DNA of 15,014 nt from an uncultured Treponema sp. (lineage in GTDB: Bacteria > Spirochaetota > Spirochaetia > Treponematales > Treponemataceae): NCBI GenBank assembly GCA_937890485.1, contig CALBXN010000139.1, forward strand, positions 1 through 15,014, in the 5' to 3' direction. The translations under genes were made by a program, and so were the position numbers. The notes under the pieces were generated by a model. The model ran no database searches, was not told where the DNA came from, and saw only the letters and a program-made list of their open reading frames with translations. This document shows, in pieces, positions 7,074 to 15,014 of this stretch (position 1 is its first letter; every line of letters begins with the position of its first letter).

Positions 7074-9030
7074 CTGGTACTCTCTTTGAATCTTCTAATG
7101 AAGGGGATTCATATTTTCCATGACGAACAAATCCATTCTCATAGAAGAATGTAACTTGCCTTACATCTGTTCTAATTTCTTCTTTTACATCTCGAACATA
7201 AATTTTAACACCTGCGTAAACAACTCCAGAGGCAGAAATCTTTCCAATAACCTTAAGTTCTTTAAGATGTTCTTGTATCTCTTGTATTTCTTTTGACATT
7301 TCGTCAGTTTCTGATACAATTTCTTTTTTACGAGTTGTTAAGTTCATAAGAATTTCTTCTTTATCATGAGGTAAAGTTCTACGTACTTTCTTTTGTTCTT
7401 CTAAGTGTTTTAAATCCAAATCCAACTCGTCAAGTTCTCTCAATAATAAAATTTGTTTTTCTTGCAATTCATCCAATCTATTTTTTGCACGAGGATCAAA
7501 TCCCACTTCAAGAACAGTTTCACTACCACCACCAGCACTACCAATATTCTTAGTATAAATTTCCTCTGTAGCAAAAATATGACCACCAACAATGGCAGCT
7601 CTTTTTCCCTGAACAAATACTTTTTTATTACAAGTAACATCTGAATTCATGATAGAATCGGAAACATAAACATATTCTTCAACATCAACTTTGGTATTTT
7701 GAATAAATTTGGCCCATAAAGATTTTCCAGCTCTAATATAACCTTCATCACGCCCCATAATACCTTGATTTACAACAATATTTCCATCAGCTTCAAGTTT
7801 ACAACGTCCAACAGTACCTGCAATTTCAATATTTCCAGAGGCTTTAATTTCATATCCGTCATCAACACAGCCTTTTACAATAACAGTTCCAAGGAAAGAT
7901 ATATTTCCTGTCTTAATTGAAACATCGCCTTCAACAAGATAAACAGGTTCAACACTAATTTTATCACCATTTAGAACTACCTGACCGTTTATAGAAGCAC
8001 AAATTGTTTTTCCATCTGTATCAACATATACATTTTTACCTAATGGTAAATTAATATCTTTTCCGTTCTTTGCTTCAAGATATCGACCAAGAATTGTTTT
8101 ACCAGCTTTACCACGCTCTGGTTCCATTTTTTGAGCCAAAGGTTGTCCTTCAACAACATTTTGAATACGATTTAATTCTTTGAAGTCAACCTGACCAGAA
8201 GCAGATTCTTTCATTTTTAATTTAGAACTATCTGTTTCAAATTTATAAGCAATATAAGCATTTCTTCCATCTACAGGTAATTCAGCAGTTGCAACTTCAT
8301 AAGGAATACCATAAACAGGAGAATCTACAAATTCACTAATTTTTTCTTCGCTAATTCCTGCAACAACACCTTGTGTTTCAAGTGCTCTACGAATTTGATC
8401 TGCATTAATATCTGCACCACCAATGGCAGGAGCAGAAACTGTAATTGTTCCATGCATTTCATCAGGAGAAATCTCAACTGTAAGCAAGGCATCTCCAGCA
8501 GGGTTGTGCTGATATTGACCGACAACAATATATTCTAAGTTTGTTCCATTCTTACAAGCAGTTTTTACAGCATTTTCATCAATCTTAACTGTATCAGAAC
8601 GAGTTAACTGTCCAAGAACATCCTTTATATTAACATTTTCGCCATTTCCAACAGGAAGCACAACCTTCAAGTTTAACTGTGATGCAAAACGACGAACAAA
8701 GAAAACTCCATCTTTGTCTTGAATAACAACAACATCTTCAATTTCATCATCTGACAATATGTCGTTAGATTTAGATTTTTTCTTTTTAGAGATAGAAGAA
8801 TCAACTTCGTAAGCGCGAATTTTCCAATTTTTTTTAACAAAACCTAAAAAACCTTTAGAACCTCTTTCTAAAACTTCGTATTCAAGCAAAGAAACTCTTG
8901 TATCTAATTGAACAGCAGCATCAGCTAAAGCCTCTTCAAGAGTATCAGCAAGTACATCTACATAACGCAAAGACTGATCCGTATCAAGAAAAGTTTTCAT
9001 GTCATGACGTATTTTATCAAGAGTTATCAT
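7054..9030 (-). CDS. fapA: FapA-family (DUF342) polymer-forming protein with Jag-like N-terminal domain
   Basis: The 658-residue protein matches the FapA/DUF342 family, whose Vibrio member is linked to flagellar assembly or polar localisation. Residues about 22-75 (TLEEALADAAVQLDTRVSLLEYEVLERGSKGFLGF... pattern) look like a Jag_N domain, a small fold otherwise known from the RNA-binding protein Jag/KhpB. Residues about 180-355 are the first DUF342 part, including EGQPLAQKMEPERGKAGKTI. Residues about 360-510 are a regular series of short beta strands (GNIEIAGTVG, GNIVVNQGIMG, KSLWAKFIQ) fitting a right-handed beta-helix. A coiled coil follows (about 513-595), then a C-terminal beta segment. 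There is no signal peptide, so it is cytoplasmic. It starts 5 bp after whiG, with AGGA overlapping that gene's stop, and its own end overlaps the next gene by 20 bp. Confidence 0.88.
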   Translation of the reverse strand: MITLDKIRHDMKTFLDTDQSLRYVDVLADTLEEALADAAVQLDTRVSLLEYEVLERGSKGFLGFVKKNWKIRAYEVDSSISKKKKSKSNDILSDDEIEDVVVIQDKDGVFFVRRFASQLNLKVVLPVGNGENVNIKDVLGQLTRSDTVKIDENAVKTACKNGTNLEYIVVGQYQHNPAGDALLTVEISPDEMHGTITVSAPAIGGADINADQIRRALETQGVVAGISEEKISEFVDSPVYGIPYEVATAELPVDGRNAYIAYKFETDSSKLKMKESASGQVDFKELNRIQNVVEGQPLAQKMEPERGKAGKTILGRYLEAKNGKDINLPLGKNVYVDTDGKTICASINGQVVLNGDKISVEPVYLVEGDVSIKTGNISFLGTVIVKGCVDDGYEIKASGNIEIAGTVGRCKLEADGNIVVNQGIMGRDEGYIRAGKSLWAKFIQNTKVDVEEYVYVSDSIMNSDVTCNKKVFVQGKRAAIVGGHIFATEEIYTKNIGSAGGGSETVLEVGFDPRAKNRLDELQEKQILLLRELDELDLDLKHLEEQKKVRRTLPHDKEEILMNLTTRKKEIVSETDEMSKEIQEIQEHLKELKVIGKISASGVVYAGVKIYVRDVKEEIRTDVRQVTFFYENGFVRHGKYESPSLEDSKRVPDGYTAN

Positions 9031-9035
9031 TTTTC

Positions 9036-9824
9036 CTAGAAAATTCCTTTGCGAAAATTTGTTAATTTTGCACGTAATCGCAAATTAGCCTTAGTATGTA
9101 ATTGAGAAACACGAGATTCACTTACTTCTAAAACTTGTCCAATTTCTTTAAATGTCATATCTTCATGATAATACAGAACTAAAACCATTTTTTCTTTTTC
9201 AGGAAGTTCATTGATAGATTCAATAATAGTGCGTCTTATTTCTTCTCTTTCAACAATCACATCTGGATTCAAACTAGAAGGAGACTCAATACAATCACCG
9301 ATAGAAACATTTTCTGAATCATCTCCTGCATACCAAACATCATTTAAAGAAAGCACACTTGTTCCTGATACTTTCAAAATTGTTTGATGATATTCGTCTT
9401 CTGAAATTCCCATTGCATTAGCAACTTCACTATCAGAAACAGTACGTCCCAATTTAGATTCAAGTTGAACTATAGTATCTTCAATTTCCTTTGATTTTTG
9501 TCTTACAGAACGAGGAACCCAATCTAATTGACGCAACTCATCAAAAATAGCTCCACGAATACGAGTTACTGCATAAGTTTTAAATTTTACATTCTTTTCA
9601 GGATCAAATTTATTAATTGCATCCAACAAACCAAATTGACCATAACCAACCAAATCGTCAAAATCTACACTTCCAGGCATTCCTACAGAAACCTTTCCTG
9701 CAACATATTTAACCAAAGGCATATACTGTCTTATAAATTTGTCACGAAGTTGAGAAGATTTTGTCTTTTTGAACTCAATCCAAAGTTCGTTTTCAGTTTT
9801 TTCTTCATCTAATGCAACTGCCAT
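9036..9824 (-). CDS. fliA: Motility sigma factor (sigma-28, WhiG/FliA/SigD family)
   Basis: This 262-residue sigma factor directs RNA polymerase to late flagellar and chemotaxis promoters. Region 2 spans about 28-98 and includes YMPLVKYVAGKV, DFDDLVGYGQFGLLDAINKFD and FKTYAVTRIRGAIFDELR, the last typical of the FliA/WhiG group. DWVPRSVRQK (101-110) leads into region 3 (to about 180). Region 4 (about 200-254) contains the helix-turn-helix MTFKEIGQVLEVSESRVSQL. There is no region 1.1, as expected. Length is normal for the family. Treponemal annotations often call it WhiG. It begins 14 bp after the preceding gene, with GGTGGG as the ribosome site. No gene for an anti-sigma factor (FlgM) is visible in the window. 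Confidence 0.96.
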   Translation of the reverse strand: MAVALDEEKTENELWIEFKKTKSSQLRDKFIRQYMPLVKYVAGKVSVGMPGSVDFDDLVGYGQFGLLDAINKFDPEKNVKFKTYAVTRIRGAIFDELRQLDWVPRSVRQKSKEIEDTIVQLESKLGRTVSDSEVANAMGISEDEYHQTILKVSGTSVLSLNDVWYAGDDSENVSIGDCIESPSSLNPDVIVEREEIRRTIIESINELPEKEKMVLVLYYHEDMTFKEIGQVLEVSESRVSQLHTKANLRLRAKLTNFRKGIF

Positions 9825-9838
9825 AATTTCCCACCAAA

Positions 9839-10564
9839 TTATCCGTCTTTATTTAGTATAGTGCGAATAGCTTGAGCCATAACTTCTGCATCCTGCACGC
9901 CATTTTCCATTATAGGAGAATCTTTATGAAAAAGTCCCTCCGTTTTTGAATTTCCTTTATTGTCTGAATTAAACTCAGGAAGTTCATCTAATTCATCTTC
10001 ACTACTGTTTTCTGCATAATTTCCATAACTTATGGGTGAAGTCATTGTCTGAATATCAGATTTAACAAACCCATTAGTTTGAACCGAATGTTGCGTATTT
10101 TCGGTTACAGGTTTTTCAGTATCAGTAGCACTATCAACCTGACTATTCCCTGTATTTTCAGAAAAAACTTTATTCTCTGACGATACATTAGAATTTGTAA
10201 GTTGAGAAGATACAGTATTTACAACAGAATCAGTACTATTACCTTCTGAACCATTTGTTACTTTTGCATCAACATAAAAACCAGGGGCAGAGTCTTCTTC
10301 AGTTAACTCATCATCACCAACACTGATATCAACCATACCACCAATATCAGCTTCCTTAGGTAATGAACTAGTTTCTAGTGTATCCATATCTAAAAACCTT
10401 TCAAATATAAACATAATCCCTGATGCCAAGAGACCTAAAGCAATAGCAAATATAATCGCTCTTAACAAAACCAAACCAAATCCCACACCAGAAAAAAGTC
10501 CCGTAACAAATGAAAGAAGAAAGCCAACTACTGCAGCAGCAACAATCATCTTGTAATTTAACAT
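9839..10564 (-). CDS. Membrane-anchored acidic protein of unknown function between flhG and fliA
   Basis: The 241-residue product begins with two hydrophobic segments, about residues 6-27 and 30-54 (MIVAAAVVGFLLSFVTGLF and LRAIIFAIALGLLASGIMFIF), forming a membrane hairpin or two-helix anchor. The rest is a long acidic, Ser/Thr/Asn-rich, probably disordered tail. It ends in DAEVMAQAIRTILNKDG, which looks more structured and is likely the conserved functional end. I know of no named family. Treponemes carry an uncharacterised gene at this place between flhG and the motility sigma gene. A run of G-rich sequence (AGGGGAGG) lies a few bases upstream of the ATG. It follows flhG after 61 bp, the largest gap in this operon, so it may also be expressed from an internal promoter. 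A role in flagellar placement or export is inference from position. Confidence 0.75.
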   Translation of the reverse strand: MLNYKMIVAAAVVGFLLSFVTGLFSGVGFGLVLLRAIIFAIALGLLASGIMFIFERFLDMDTLETSSLPKEADIGGMVDISVGDDELTEEDSAPGFYVDAKVTNGSEGNSTDSVVNTVSSQLTNSNVSSENKVFSENTGNSQVDSATDTEKPVTENTQHSVQTNGFVKSDIQTMTSPISYGNYAENSSEDELDELPEFNSDNKGNSKTEGLFHKDSPIMENGVQDAEVMAQAIRTILNKDG

Positions 10565-10582
10565 AGCCCTCCCCTTATAAAT

Positions 10583-10611
10583 AGATTAAGGCAAAATTAG
10601 TATTAGGTCAA
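10583..10611 (-). promoter_or_regulatory. Weak candidate internal promoter after flhG
   Basis: On the minus strand, TTGACC (10606-10611) matches the -35 consensus at five of six positions. A 17-base spacer leads to TAATCT (10583-10588), a poor -10 match at three of six. It falls in the only sizeable gap (61 bp) of the tightly packed flagellar operon. It could give the downstream whiG/fapA genes an extra transcript. The poor -10 box keeps this tentative. Confidence 0.22.
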
Positions 10612-10625
10612 GTAAATATTCTTAA

Positions 10626-11519
10626 CTACTTTTTTTTACCCCTGAATTTACGCATAAATCTCGCAAATCCTTCTTCTTCATCAATTCCAGTTTTTTCTAT
10701 TCTACCAACAATATGTTTCAAACACATTGCAGGTTTTGAAGTAGGACTAGAAATAATAAATGGCTTTTGACGAATTACAGAAGTAGAAACTATTGGATCA
10801 TCATAAATAAATCCCAGATAATCAATTTTATAATTTAAAAATTGAGCTGCTATATTAATAATTCTTTCAGAAATTCTTTTCCCTTCATCAGCAGAGTGAA
10901 CTCTATTTACTAAAAGTTTCATATTTATTTCTGAATTAGGCAATTCAGTTGCAATAATTTTTATAATACCATAAGCATCAGTTACAGCAGTAGGTTCTGG
11001 AGTTGTTATTACATAAACTTCATCTGCTGAGGCAACAAAACTCAATACATTATTTGAAATTCCAGCACCAGTATCAATAATTATAATATCTGCATTTGAA
11101 AGTGTAGAAAATTCTCTTACAAAATAATCCAATTCTTCTTCAGAAAGGTTTGCGATTCTAGAAAAACCATTTGCACCAGCAATAAATTTAATACCATATT
11201 CTGTATCTAAAATAATATCACTCATTTTTTTGTGCTGAGTAATTACATGTAAAAGATTACTACTTGGAACAACATTTAACAAAACATTTACGTTTGCCAT
11301 TCCTAAGTCACCATCAATCAAAATAACTTTTTTTCCAAGTTGTGCATATTGAATTGCCATATTTACAGCAATATTTGTCTTACCTACACCACCCTTTCCA
11401 CTGGTAATTGCAATAATTCTAGTCTTATGTGTTGCTGATTTTACATACGGAGATTCATTAATTGCACTTTCCATTCGCTTTTGCATCAATGCACGTAATT
11501 CTGAAGCTTGATCTTCCAT
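10626..11519 (-). CDS. flhG: Flagellar number/placement ATPase FlhG (FleN, YlxH)
   Basis: FlhG is a MinD/ParA-type ATPase that, with the GTPase FlhF, sets where and how many flagella are built. The 297-residue protein starts with the DQASELR motif (residues 3-9), the DQAxxLR signature known to stimulate FlhF GTPase activity. It has a deviant Walker A GKGGVGKT (41-48), the A' segment DGDLGMANVNVLL (69-81) and the Walker B-type IIIIDTGAG (145-153). ITTPEPTAVTDAYG (171-184) is also typical. The C-terminus ends in a basic stretch (RFMRKFRGKKK), where MinD-like proteins often have a membrane-contact helix. The start has AAGGTGG six to seven bases upstream of the ATG and lies 11 bp after flhF. Confidence 0.94.
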   Translation of the reverse strand: MEDQASELRALMQKRMESAINESPYVKSATHKTRIIAITSGKGGVGKTNIAVNMAIQYAQLGKKVILIDGDLGMANVNVLLNVVPSSNLLHVITQHKKMSDIILDTEYGIKFIAGANGFSRIANLSEEELDYFVREFSTLSNADIIIIDTGAGISNNVLSFVASADEVYVITTPEPTAVTDAYGIIKIIATELPNSEINMKLLVNRVHSADEGKRISERIINIAAQFLNYKIDYLGFIYDDPIVSTSVIRQKPFIISSPTSKPAMCLKHIVGRIEKTGIDEEEGFARFMRKFRGKKK

Positions 11520-11530
11520 TAAACGCCACC

Positions 11531-12775
11531 TTAATCTATCTTATTAAATTTTTTTTCAAGACTTTTTAGATCCATTTTGAACCCAGAAAGTTCCGATAAT
11601 AATCTTACAACTGAAGCTTGTTCAAAGTAATTAGGTACTTTTTGTCCTGTAGTAAGATAAGTCAAAGATTTTCCCTTATCAGACAAAGCACATACAATAT
11701 TTCCAATATGAGAAGTTTCATCAAACTTAGTAATAATTACAGAATTATAACCAAAAATCTCATATTGCTGCATAATCTCTTTCATATCAGACAACTTTGT
11801 AGAAGCTGACATACAAAGATAAGTCTCTACAGAATAATTTTTAACATCTAATACTTTTTTCATTTTTGCAATATTCTCATAATCTTTCGGACTATATCCA
11901 GTTGTATCAATAATGATATAATCTTCATCATTTCTGTAAGTATTTAGCAATTCTAAAATATCACTACTAGATTCTGCTTTTGAAACTGGAACTTGCATTG
12001 TTTGCCCATAAATTTCAATTTGCTCTCTAGCACCAATTCTATACCAATCAACAGTAATTATTCTTACATTTTTTCTAACTTCATTACCTGAAGTTCCAAA
12101 TGAATACCTAGCAGCAAGTTTTGCAACTGTTGTAGTCTTTCCAACTCCTGTAGGTCCTACTAAAATAATCACTTGAGGACGAGATTCGTAAACTGGTTCT
12201 TTTATAGAAATACTCTCACCTATCCATTCAACAACAGATTTTTGAACAGATTCCAAATCATCAAGTGAATCAAGTGGAAATTCTTTTCGAATTTTTTCAA
12301 TAATTCTTCGAATATACGAAGGTGAAAATTCATTATTTTCTAATAAGGTTTCTATTTTTGTAATTGTTGGATGTTCATCAGTTTTAAATGCATTTGAAGA
12401 TGAAAGCTGTTCTTGCATAGATTTTACAACATCTAAAACTTCTTGCATCTGAGGATTAGGTCGATAATTATTTTTTTCTAAAATCTTATTTTTTTCTTCC
12501 TCAAAATCTAATTTCTGACTAGCTAAATTTGAAGAAGATGTAGAAACTGAACCTCTATAATCTCTCGTAAAACCAGAATATTGAGGACGGGTTGGAACAA
12601 AAAAGATTTTTATACCATCAGTCTGAAAAATTCCAAAAGGACCTTTTTTTATTTTTATATCTTGTTTTCTTAAAATTTGATAATTTAACCCATGAGTTGA
12701 CTGAATTTTTTCTAAACATTCTTTTTCTGTTTCACCTTCAACAGACAATTCCACAGCCGAATTAAGCCTATCCAA
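11531..12775 (-). CDS. flhF: Flagellar SRP-type GTPase FlhF
   Basis: FlhF is an SRP-family GTPase that marks the site of flagellar assembly at the membrane. The 414-residue protein has the usual B-N-G layout: a basic variable B region (about 1-130), a helical N domain (about 135-190) and the G domain. G-domain motifs are GPTGVGKTTTVAKLAARY (207-224), DWYRIGAREQ (243-252), DTTGYS (290-295), TKFDETS (349-355) and the closing LTTGQKVP. Two motifs differ from the common form: Trp where DTYRI has Thr, and DTTGYS where DTAGRS is usual. The start codon is TTG (12773-12775), with GGGGAGG six bases upstream inside the end of flhA. The two genes overlap by 8 bp, which suggests translational coupling. 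Confidence 0.94.
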   Translation of the reverse strand: MDRLNSAVELSVEGETEKECLEKIQSTHGLNYQILRKQDIKIKKGPFGIFQTDGIKIFFVPTRPQYSGFTRDYRGSVSTSSSNLASQKLDFEEEKNKILEKNNYRPNPQMQEVLDVVKSMQEQLSSSNAFKTDEHPTITKIETLLENNEFSPSYIRRIIEKIRKEFPLDSLDDLESVQKSVVEWIGESISIKEPVYESRPQVIILVGPTGVGKTTTVAKLAARYSFGTSGNEVRKNVRIITVDWYRIGAREQIEIYGQTMQVPVSKAESSSDILELLNTYRNDEDYIIIDTTGYSPKDYENIAKMKKVLDVKNYSVETYLCMSASTKLSDMKEIMQQYEIFGYNSVIITKFDETSHIGNIVCALSDKGKSLTYLTTGQKVPNYFEQASVVRLLSELSGFKMDLKSLEKKFNKID

Positions 12776-14834
12776 CTTTTACCTCCCCTAAGGATTCTAA
12801 TTTAATTTCTTTATCAATTTCTGGTATTGAAAGTACTACAAGTTTAGGCATTTCTCGTTCTGTACTTATTTTTACTAACATTCTAGCTTCTTCAGGACAA
12901 AGTATTACAGGCAAATAACCTTTTCCTTCTACACTAGCAATATAATTACTTAAAGAAGAAATCCATTGTCTATGATCTACAGGCTCAAGAGCAACACCAT
13001 ACCCACTAGAAGTTTCATATTTTGAATTAACAAGTTTTTGTATAAATGCTGGTTCAATAGTTAATACATGAAGAACTTTATTTTCATCACAATATTGTAA
13101 ACAAATTTGTCGTCCTAAGCGCTGACGAACTTTTTCTACAAGAATTTCAGTTTTTTTAGTCATTACACCATAATCAGCCATTGTTTCTAAAATATCAACT
13201 GTATTTCTTATAGAAACTTGTTCTTTTAACAATCCCTGCATAACTTTTTGAACATCACCAATACTAAATATCTTATTAACTTCATCAACAACAGCTGTAT
13301 AAGTTTTTGATAATTCATCAAGAATTGATTTAACTTCCTGTCGACCAAGAATTTTTGACGCATGTTTCTTTATCATTTCTGTTAAGTGAGTTGCAATAAT
13401 AGCTGGGGAATCAATAACCGCATAACCAGCTCTCTCTGCTTTTTCTCGGTTATCTTTTGAAACCCATAAAGCAGGAAGTCCAAAAGCTGGGTCAACAGTT
13501 TCTTCTCCAGGGATAACTTCTGTAACACCACCTGTATTCATACACATAAACCAACCCATGCGAACTTTTGCAGAGTCAACTTCAACGCCACGAATTTTAA
13601 AACAATACTCATTAGGATCAAGTTGTAAATTATCAACAACACGGATAGGAGGAACAACAAGTCCCAACTCTAATCCTAAACTGCTACGAATACTACCTAT
13701 ACTTTCAACTAAATCTCCTTTTTCAAGTAAAGGAACCAAAGCATATCCAACTTCTAAAGAGAGAGAATCTAAAGGAACTACAGGACTAACACCTGCATGA
13801 GTAGTTGGCTTTTTCTGTTTTTCTTTTTCTTTTTGAATAATTTCTTCTTTTTTTGCTTGTGTAATTGTAGAAAGTTTCCAGCCCAGATATATCAAAGCTA
13901 CACCCATTGGAAGAAGAATATACCAAGGAAATCCAGGGAAAAATCCAATAATAATCATGGTTCCACCACCAACATAGTAAATCCATGAATTTTGGGAAAA
14001 CTCTCTTTTTATGTCTTCTCCAAGAGATGATTTTTCGTCATTTGCAGAACGAGTAACAATAAGACCTGTTGCTACAGAAATCAACAAGGAAGGAATTTGA
14101 GAAAGCAAACCATCACCAATTGTGAATTTTGCGTAAGTTGTAATTGCCTGAGAAAAAGGTTCACCATGTAAAACCATTCCAAAGATAATACCTACAACTA
14201 AGTTAATAACAGTTATAAAAATACCAACTTTTACAGAACCAGAAATAAATTTTGAAGCACCATCCATAGATGAATAAAAATCTACTTCTTTTTGTATTTC
14301 TTGCTTTCGTTTTTTAGCAATTTCTTCAGTAATTGCTCCTGAATTAAATTCTGCATCAACAGCCATTAATTTATTTGGCATTCCATCCAAGGTAAAACGA
14401 GCCTGAACTTCTGCAATACGAGTTGCCCCCTTTGTAATAACAGCAACCTGCACAGCAATCAAAATGATAAAGATTACAATACCAATTAAAAGACCTTCTG
14501 TTCCACCAGAGCCAACAACAAATTCTCCAAAGGCTGTAACCATTTTTCCGTCAAAGTCAGAGCCTTTTGAAAGAATAAGTCGTGTAGAAGAAACATTTAA
14601 CGCCAAACTAAAAACGGTAGAAACAAGAAGTACCGTTGGGAAAGTAGAAAAATCCGTTGATTTTGGAGTATAAAGAGTAATTAAAATTATAAGAACTGAT
14701 AGCAAAACATTACATGCCATCAAAAAATCCAGTAAAACTGTTGGTAACGGAATAATTAACATAAGAATAACCGCAACAACAGCTACTGCTACAAAGAGAC
14801 TAGTTGTAGATTTTACATCAAACTTAATAGCCAA
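12768..14834 (-). CDS. flhA: Flagellar type III export gate protein FlhA
   Basis: FlhA forms the nonameric export gate and chaperone-docking ring of the flagellar type III apparatus in the inner membrane. The 688-residue length is normal. The first 320 residues hold about eight membrane helices. Between them lies the FHIPEP signature, RIAEVQARFTLDGMPNKLMAVDAEFNSG (about 139-166, conserved R, E, R, D, G, P, D), and the conserved GDGLLSQIPSLLISVATGLIVTR stretch at about 240-262. The cytoplasmic domain runs from about 350 to the end and is intact. The start is a TTG (14832-14834) preceded by GGTGGGGA, 21 bp after flhB. The 3' end carries the ribosome site and the start codon of flhF. Confidence 0.97.
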   Translation of the reverse strand: MAIKFDVKSTTSLFVAVAVVAVILMLIIPLPTVLLDFLMACNVLLSVLIILITLYTPKSTDFSTFPTVLLVSTVFSLALNVSSTRLILSKGSDFDGKMVTAFGEFVVGSGGTEGLLIGIVIFIILIAVQVAVITKGATRIAEVQARFTLDGMPNKLMAVDAEFNSGAITEEIAKKRKQEIQKEVDFYSSMDGASKFISGSVKVGIFITVINLVVGIIFGMVLHGEPFSQAITTYAKFTIGDGLLSQIPSLLISVATGLIVTRSANDEKSSLGEDIKREFSQNSWIYYVGGGTMIIIGFFPGFPWYILLPMGVALIYLGWKLSTITQAKKEEIIQKEKEKQKKPTTHAGVSPVVPLDSLSLEVGYALVPLLEKGDLVESIGSIRSSLGLELGLVVPPIRVVDNLQLDPNEYCFKIRGVEVDSAKVRMGWFMCMNTGGVTEVIPGEETVDPAFGLPALWVSKDNREKAERAGYAVIDSPAIIATHLTEMIKKHASKILGRQEVKSILDELSKTYTAVVDEVNKIFSIGDVQKVMQGLLKEQVSIRNTVDILETMADYGVMTKKTEILVEKVRQRLGRQICLQYCDENKVLHVLTIEPAFIQKLVNSKYETSSGYGVALEPVDHRQWISSLSNYIASVEGKGYLPVILCPEEARMLVKISTEREMPKLVVLSIPEIDKEIKLESLGEVKVG

Positions 14835-14855
14835 GAGTCCCCACCCAAAATGACT

Positions 14856-15014
14856 TTATCGTTTTCCTTTTAATTTGTAAACTTTAGCAAGAATAATTGC
14901 CATCGCTTGCAAATACTCTTCTGGTATTATATCACCAATTTCTACTTTTGTAAACAACTCTCGAGCAAGAAGTTTATTTTCTACAATTTCTACGTTATTT
15001 TCTTTTGCTAAAGA
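14856..15014 (-). CDS. flhB: Flagellar export switch protein FlhB, C-terminal part (5' end outside window)
   Basis: Only the last 52 codons and the TAA stop are in the window. They read LAKENNVEIVENKLLARELF and continue with TKVEIGDIIPEEYLQAMAII to a basic end, KLKGKR. This is the distinctive end of the FlhB cytoplasmic domain: the family pattern is AKENxVPIVENxxLARxLYxxVEIGxxIPxEhYxAVAxhLAxVY. FlhB switches export from hook to filament substrates after cleaving itself at an NPTH site, which lies upstream of this fragment and cannot be inspected. The gene sits 21 bp ahead of flhA, the usual order. Confidence 0.92.
   Translation of the reverse strand, partial: SLAKENNVEIVENKLLARELFTKVEIGDIIPEEYLQAMAIILAKVYKLKGKR

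Noticed and set aside
1..15014. Mobile element, CRISPR array, defence system, tRNA or rRNA
   Set aside because: I saw no transposase, integrase, regularly spaced repeats or RNA gene sequence. The window is a conserved chromosomal locus with tightly packed housekeeping and flagellar genes.

Overview
This window looks like a piece of a spirochaete chromosome, most likely Treponema. It is AT-rich (about one third G+C by eye). The gene order flhB-flhA-flhF-flhG-(unknown)-whiG/fliA-fapA is the one I recall for treponemes, and the encoded proteins agree. Every convincing gene lies on the minus strand, so transcription runs from position 15014 down to 1. The identification rests on protein motifs and gene order from memory, not on a search.

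Region 1 (15014 to about 5241) is the distal part of a large flagellar operon. It holds the 3' end of flhB, complete flhA (export gate), flhF and flhG/fleN (flagellar placement GTPase and ATPase), a membrane-anchored unknown, the motility sigma factor whiG/fliA, fapA (DUF342) with a Jag-like N-terminal domain, a short Gln/Glu-rich unknown, a membrane-anchored coiled-coil protein resembling SwrB/DUF6115, and an exported unknown. Most genes overlap or sit 5-21 bp apart. The exception is a 61-bp gap after flhG. A strong Rho-independent terminator at 5241-5267 closes this unit.

Region 2 (about 5227 to 160) is a separate translation/transcription operon: rimP, nusA, infB, rbfA. A promoter candidate lies just after the flagellar terminator. 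The ylxR and ylxQ genes that often sit between nusA and infB are absent. NusA carries a C-terminal four-cysteine zinc ribbon, and IF2 has a long Asn/Gly/Gln/Lys-rich N-terminus with an internal repeat.

Region 3 (1-159) has no gene I can name. It holds a terminator-like hairpin after rbfA and a more GC-rich, hairpin-rich stretch at the window edge. truB, which commonly follows rbfA, is not recognisable.

I see no mobile element, CRISPR array, tRNA or rRNA. The least-explained material is the set of four uncharacterised proteins embedded in the flagellar operon, above all the SwrB-like protein, and the NusA zinc ribbon.
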